From the NCBI GenBank assembly GCA_947625185.1, contig CANQNJ010000014.1, positions 1-36,478 of the forward strand: DNA of 36,478 nt, given 5' to 3'. The stretch is from an uncultured Clostridia bacterium. GTDB lineage: Bacteria; Bacillota; Clostridia; Christensenellales; CAG-314. The notes beneath the pieces were generated by a model. It was not told the DNA's origin, made no database searches, and was given only the letters and a program-made list of their open reading frames with translations. Below are positions 32,462 through 36,478 of this stretch, in pieces. Numbering within the stretch: position 1 is the stretch's first letter; the number at the start of each line of letters is the position of its first letter. The translations under genes were made by a program, and so were the position numbers.

Positions 32462-33745
32462 ATGACACCCAAACAAATCGTAAATGAACTCGATCGTTAT
32501 ATAGTCGGTCAATTCAATGCCAAGAAAGCGGTTGCGATAGCTCTGCGCAACAGGTACCGTCGCAGCAAACTTTCGCCCGCCGATCGCGATGAGATAACTC
32601 CGAAGAATATTATTATGAAAGGACCGACAGGCGTCGGAAAAACGGAAATCGCCCGCAGACTTGCAAAATTGGTCAAAGCGCCCTTTCTCAAAGTGGAGGC
32701 TACCAAGTATACCGAAGTCGGGTATGTCGGCAGAGACGTCGAGAGTATGATCCGCGACTTGGTGGAAGTGGCCATTCGCCTCGTTAAAGACGAACGTTAT
32801 AAAGAAGTTGAAGCGCGCGCGTTTGAACGCGCCGTAGACAGAGTGGCGGATCTGCTTCTCAAACAATCCAAAGAGTTGCCCGAAGGGATAACCAAGGTGG
32901 CCGTTATCGACGAAGTGTCCAAACACAATCTCGATCAGATGCAGGTGGAAATTTCCGTGGCGGATATACCAAAACCCGTAGAGTTGCAGGCAGGCGGCGG
33001 AGAAATCAACATAGGCAACATCTTCGGAGATATATTGCCCAAGAAAACGAAAAAGCGTACAGTCACGGTAGAAGAAGCGTTGCGCATAATCGCTTCGGAA
33101 GAGAGCGAGAAACTCATCGATCTCGACAGCGTGGAGAGCGAAGCTTTGAAACGTGCGGAGAACGACGGCGTAATCTTCATCGACGAGATGGACAAGATCG
33201 CCGGCAAGTCCTCGCAGAACGGTCCCGACGTATCGCGCGAGGGCGTACAACGCGATATCTTGCCCATAGTGGAAGGTTGTACGGTTTCCACCAAGTACGG
33301 CAATATCAAGACAGACTACATTCTGTTTATTGCAAGCGGAGCGTTTCACGTAAGCAAGGTCTCCGATCTTATCCCCGAGTTGCAAGGACGTTTTCCCGTG
33401 TTGGTGGAGTTGGACAGCCTCGGCGTGGATGATTTCGTGAAGATACTGACCGAACCGGAGAACGCCATTACTCAACAATATCGCAAATTGCTTGCGGTGG
33501 ACAACATCGATCTGAGCTTTACCGACGACGGCATTGCAGAAATTGCCAACGTCGCTTACGACCAAAACAACACGCTGGAAGATATCGGCGCTCGCAGATT
33601 GCAGAGTATTATGGAACACATAGTAGAGGATATTTCTTACGATATCAACGAAGAAGGAGAACCAAAGAAAGTCGTTATAGACAGAGAATACGTCTTGAAC
33701 AACTTTACGACGGAATCTCGCAATCTCAAAAAATATGTTTTGTAA
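32462..33745 (+). CDS. hslU: ATP-dependent protease ATPase subunit HslU (ClpY)
   Basis: AAA+ unfoldase that feeds substrates to HslV. The 427-residue protein has Walker A GPTGVGKTE (54-62), the pore loop GYVGRD (about 87-92), Walker B VIFIDEMDK, sensor-2 region GARRLQSIMEHI, and a C-terminal tail ending in YVL that would dock into HslV. The intermediate domain is shorter than in E. coli (443 residues). One base separates it from hslV. Confidence 0.96.
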   Translation: MTPKQIVNELDRYIVGQFNAKKAVAIALRNRYRRSKLSPADRDEITPKNIIMKGPTGVGKTEIARRLAKLVKAPFLKVEATKYTEVGYVGRDVESMIRDLVEVAIRLVKDERYKEVEARAFERAVDRVADLLLKQSKELPEGITKVAVIDEVSKHNLDQMQVEISVADIPKPVELQAGGGEINIGNIFGDILPKKTKKRTVTVEEALRIIASEESEKLIDLDSVESEALKRAENDGVIFIDEMDKIAGKSSQNGPDVSREGVQRDILPIVEGCTVSTKYGNIKTDYILFIASGAFHVSKVSDLIPELQGRFPVLVELDSLGVDDFVKILTEPENAITQQYRKLLAVDNIDLSFTDDGIAEIANVAYDQNNTLEDIGARRLQSIMEHIVEDISYDINEEGEPKKVVIDREYVLNNFTTESRNLKKYVL

Positions 33746-33760
33746 ACTTAGGAGAAAGCT

Positions 33761-35557
33761 ATGGCAGAGTTATTAAACGGACAGCGTCGCAGTATTATGT
33801 GCGGCGACGTCACGACGGAACACATAGGAAAAGAACTTACTCTTATGGGGTGGGTACACAGACGTCGCGATCTCGGCGGGCTTATTTTCATCCAATTACG
33901 CGACAGAAGCGGCATTATGCAGGCGGTATTCGATACCGATGTGTGTTCGCGTGAGCTGTTGGACAAGGCGTCCTCGCTCAAACTCGAATACGTCGTTTCC
34001 GTTACGGGAAAGGTACGCCGTCGCGTGGGAAATAACGTTAATCCCAATATGAAAACGGGCGAAGTGGAGCTTGTCGCGGAGGAATTGAGAATACTTTCCG
34101 AAGCGGATACCACTCCGTTCTCGATAGGCGACGACGGAGCCAACGAGGCGCTTCGTCTCAAATACAGATACCTCGATCTGCGCAGAGAAGATTTGCAGCG
34201 CAATCTCGTGACGCGCAGCAAGATATATCAAATCACGCGTAACTACCTGAGCGAGCGCGGCTTTATCGAAGTGGAAACGCCGATGTTGGGCAAATCCACG
34301 CCCGAGGGCGCGAGAGACTACCTTGTGCCGAGTCGGATTCATCAGGGCTGTTTTTACGCCCTTCCGCAATCTCCGCAGTTGTACAAGCAGCTGTTGATGA
34401 TCGGCGGATTGGACAGATATTTCCAGATCGCCAAGTGCTTCCGCGATGAGGACTTGCGGGCAAACCGTCAGCCGGAGTTTACGCAGATAGACCTGGAAAT
34501 GAGTTTCGTCGACCGCGAGGAAGAAGTTATGACTCTGACAGAAGGCTTGCTTGTCAAGATGTTCAAGGAAATTCGCGGAGTGGAGCTGCCGGAACATTTC
34601 CTCAGGCTGCCTTGGACGGAGTGTATGAATCGCTTCGGGTCGGATAAGCCGGATTTGCGTTTCGGTATGGAAATACAGAATCTGGATAACACTGTGAAAA
34701 ACAGTAATTTCGTCGTATTCGCAAATGCGCTTAAAGAGGGCGGCACGGTCAGGGCGATTGTTCTCAAACAGGGCGCCGACAAGCTGTCCAGAAAGGATCT
34801 CGACAGATTGGTGGAATTTGTCAAGACTTACAAGGCAAAGGGACTTGCTTGGTACGGTTTGGGCAAGGACGGGGTCAAGTGCAGTTTTGCCAAAGCCGTT
34901 TCGGAAGAGGAACTCGGGTCCATAGCCGCTGCGCTCGATATGGAAAGCGGAGATATCGCGCTTATTGTCGCCGACGGCGATTGGCAAACGGCAGTGGTAT
35001 CATTGGGCGCATTACGTTGTCATTTGGCGGCAAAATTCGGTCTGTACAATGCGGGGGACTTCGCCGCGTTGTGGGTGGTGGATTTTCCCCTGTTCGAGTA
35101 CTCGGAGGAAGAGGGCAGGTTTGTCGCGATGCATCACCCCTTTACAAGCCCCAAAAACGAAGATTTGCAATATATGCGTACCGACCCTGCCCGCGTTCGC
35201 GCAAAAGCGTACGACGTCGTCATCAACGGGGACGAGATGGGCGGCGGATCGATGCGTATCTACAACCGCGACGTGCAGAAACTGATGTTTGAAACTCTCG
35301 GTTTCAGCGACGAGCAGATAGCCGAACGTTTCGGATTTTTTGTGGACGCCTTCAAGTACGGCACTCCCCCGCACGGCGGTCTGGCATTGGGATTGGACAG
35401 ATTGGTGATGGTGCTTACGGATACCAACAATATCAAGGACGTAATAGCTTTTCCCAAGATGCAGAACGCAAGCGATATGATGACGGAAGCTCCGTCTGCT
35501 GTGGATGACAAACAATTGCAGGAATTGGGCATCAGTTGCGAGGAAGGCAATGACTGA
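33761..35557 (+). CDS. aspS: aspartate-tRNA ligase
   Basis: A 598-residue bacterial-type class II synthetase: N-terminal OB-fold anticodon domain (GWVHRRRDLGGLIFIQLRDRSG), catalytic motifs with GARDYLVPSR, QSPQLYKQLLM, motif 2 FRDEDLRANRQPEFTQID, a GAD insertion (about 290-420) and motif 3 GLALGLDRLVM. AGGAGAAA precedes the ATG. Whether it is strictly Asp-specific or also charges tRNA-Asn cannot be judged here. Overlaps the next gene by eight bases. Confidence 0.97.
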   Translation: MAELLNGQRRSIMCGDVTTEHIGKELTLMGWVHRRRDLGGLIFIQLRDRSGIMQAVFDTDVCSRELLDKASSLKLEYVVSVTGKVRRRVGNNVNPNMKTGEVELVAEELRILSEADTTPFSIGDDGANEALRLKYRYLDLRREDLQRNLVTRSKIYQITRNYLSERGFIEVETPMLGKSTPEGARDYLVPSRIHQGCFYALPQSPQLYKQLLMIGGLDRYFQIAKCFRDEDLRANRQPEFTQIDLEMSFVDREEEVMTLTEGLLVKMFKEIRGVELPEHFLRLPWTECMNRFGSDKPDLRFGMEIQNLDNTVKNSNFVVFANALKEGGTVRAIVLKQGADKLSRKDLDRLVEFVKTYKAKGLAWYGLGKDGVKCSFAKAVSEEELGSIAAALDMESGDIALIVADGDWQTAVVSLGALRCHLAAKFGLYNAGDFAALWVVDFPLFEYSEEEGRFVAMHHPFTSPKNEDLQYMRTDPARVRAKAYDVVINGDEMGGGSMRIYNRDVQKLMFETLGFSDEQIAERFGFFVDAFKYGTPPHGGLALGLDRLVMVLTDTNNIKDVIAFPKMQNASDMMTEAPSAVDDKQLQELGISCEEGND

Positions 35558-36080
35558 ACAGGGAGTGGTGCTTTCCGTCAAGAACGAATTTGCCAAGGTG
35601 CGCGTAGGACGTAATTCCGCCTGCGCCTCTTGCGGAAAGTGCGGTATGACCGAGAGGCAGAAGCACGTCGACTTCTATGCAAGCAATACCGTGGACGCGC
35701 AGGAAGGGGATACCGTTGTGTTGGATATTCCCGATACCAACAGCGCCAAGTTGGCGTTTGTCGCCTATATGATCCCTCTTGTGCCTGCGCTCGGATTGCT
35801 GTTTATGGCGCTGGGACTCAAATGGGCGGATTGGACAGCCGCGTTGCTGTTTATGGGCGGATTGGCTATCGGCTTCGCAATAGTGGCTCTTATCGACAGA
35901 CTGCGTCGCCACAAATGGATGGAATCGCCGAAAATCGTGGAAATTGTACGTCCGAACGTCAACAAATCGGAGTCGGAAAGACCGTCGGACGAGCAGACGT
36001 TTTTCAAATCGGAGAATTCCGAAAATGTAGAAAACGCCGATATGGAAATCAAACAACAAGGAGATAATAACAATGAGTAA
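35550..36080 (+). CDS. rseC: RseC/MucC-family (SoxR-reducing) membrane protein
   Basis: A 176-residue membrane protein with an N-terminal cytosolic cysteine cluster C-x2-C-x2-C (25, 28, 31) in the SACASCGKCG context, then two membrane segments (about 66-90 and 95-117) and a polar, acidic tail. RseC relatives reduce SoxR or tune sigma-E in Proteobacteria and accompany Rnf complexes; in Firmicutes the role is unclear. GAGGAAGG supports the ATG at 35550. Its last eight bases overlap the thioredoxin start, suggesting a joint thiol-redox role. Confidence 0.85.
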   Translation: MTEQGVVLSVKNEFAKVRVGRNSACASCGKCGMTERQKHVDFYASNTVDAQEGDTVVLDIPDTNSAKLAFVAYMIPLVPALGLLFMALGLKWADWTAALLFMGGLAIGFAIVALIDRLRRHKWMESPKIVEIVRPNVNKSESERPSDEQTFFKSENSENVENADMEIKQQGDNNNE

Positions 36081-36384
36081 ATTACCCGATGTGACAGAAA
36101 ATTTTGACGAGTTTATTTCAAACGGTACTGTGGTCGTTGACTTTTGGGCGACCTGGTGCGGTCCCTGCAAAATGCTCGCTCCGATAATGGACGAAGTATC
36201 GGAGAAAATGCCCGACGTAAAGTTCGGCAAAGTGGATGTGGATCAGGCGATGGAACTTGCAAGACGTTTCAAGATCGTATCCATCCCCAATGTATGTATA
36301 TTCAAAAACGGCGAACTCGTCGATCGCATTATCGGACTGTGCGAGGAGACAGAGTTGACGGAAACTATTTCAAAATATATTTAA
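36073..36384 (+). CDS. trxA: thioredoxin
   Basis: A 103-residue thioredoxin with the active site WCGPC (28-32) in the VVDFWATWCGPCKMLAP context and the cis-proline in SIP. The residue pair after it (Asn-Val) and Cys in PNVCIF differ from the usual Thr-Leu, so a free extra cysteine lies near the active site. Preceded by AAGGAGATAA. Overlaps rseC. Confidence 0.96.
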   Translation: MSKLPDVTENFDEFISNGTVVVDFWATWCGPCKMLAPIMDEVSEKMPDVKFGKVDVDQAMELARRFKIVSIPNVCIFKNGELVDRIIGLCEETELTETISKYI

Positions 36385-36401
36385 TGTACCATAAACGATA
36401 A

Positions 36402-36428
36402 GGGGCTGTCGCGTTAAGCGGCGGTCCT
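36402..36428 (+). terminator. candidate terminator after trxA
   Basis: GGGGCTGTCGC (36402-36412) pairs with GCGGCGGTCCT (36418-36428), eleven pairs with several G-U, five-base GTTAA loop. The following tail is only weakly T-rich, so confidence is limited. Confidence 0.45.
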
Positions 36429-36478
36429 TCTGCATATTTGCAAGTATTTATTCAAAACACTCAAGCCGTTTGACTTGA

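Overview
The window reads as a chromosomal housekeeping segment of a low-to-mid GC Bacillota, most likely Clostridia (possibly an uncultured gut lineage; this is inferred from gene content and order, not from a marker gene). The gene order repeats two well-known Bacillus/Clostridium neighbourhoods: the ylb cluster (rsmD, coaD, ylbJ, tmcAL, yceD, rpmF) and the rnc-smc-ftsY / ylxM-ffh-rpsP-khpA-rimM-trmD / rbgA-rnhB-yraN / dprA-topA-trmFO-hslVU run. Nearly all genes are on the + strand; four are on the - strand.

Region by region. (1) 1-573: no gene; a 3' remnant of a tRNA-Gly-like sequence followed by a clear hairpin terminator, and two further diverged copies of the same 3' motif. (2) 574-4353: small enzymes with a nucleotide-pool-cleaning flavour (Nudix hydrolase, cytidine-deaminase-fold enzyme, YjjG-type HAD nucleotidase, RdgB on the - strand) plus a GNAT acetyltransferase and a small membrane protein. 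(3) 4445-8365: alr (divergent and short), rsmD, coaD, a DAHP synthase, and convergent ylbJ. (4) 8563-12838: tmcAL (-), then pta-ackA under a strong promoter, then yceD-rpmF under a perfect consensus promoter. (5) 12906-18671: rnc-smc-ftsY and a small two-helix membrane protein. (6) 18672-19237: gene-free, with diverged repeats and a strong hairpin. (7) 19165-25204: the signal-recognition/ribosome-maturation operon ylxM-ffh-rpsP-khpA-rimM-trmD-rbgA, then rnhB-yraN, then rplS in an unusual place with its own promoter and leader. (8) 25715-36384: comM-dprA-topA-trmFO-hslV-hslU-aspS-rseC-trxA, tightly packed with many start/stop overlaps.

The genes together cover protein targeting (Ffh, FtsY, YlxM), ribosome and tRNA maturation (RNase III, RsmD, RimM, TrmD, RbgA, KhpA, TmcAL, TrmFO, S16, L19, L32), chromosome organisation and DNA handling (Smc, TopA, DprA, ComM, RNase HII), acetate fermentation (Pta-AckA), proteolysis (HslUV) and thiol redox (RseC-like, thioredoxin). 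No phage, insertion sequence, CRISPR array or obvious new multi-gene system was found. The most interesting signals are small: likely leaderless starts sitting directly on -10 boxes, a 12-bp perfect hairpin in front of an SD-less rimM, an RNase III with Asn at a catalytic Asp position, an alanine racemase that lacks two conserved active-site positions, a 39-bp identical repeat inside topA, and a structured repeat region downstream of ftsY.
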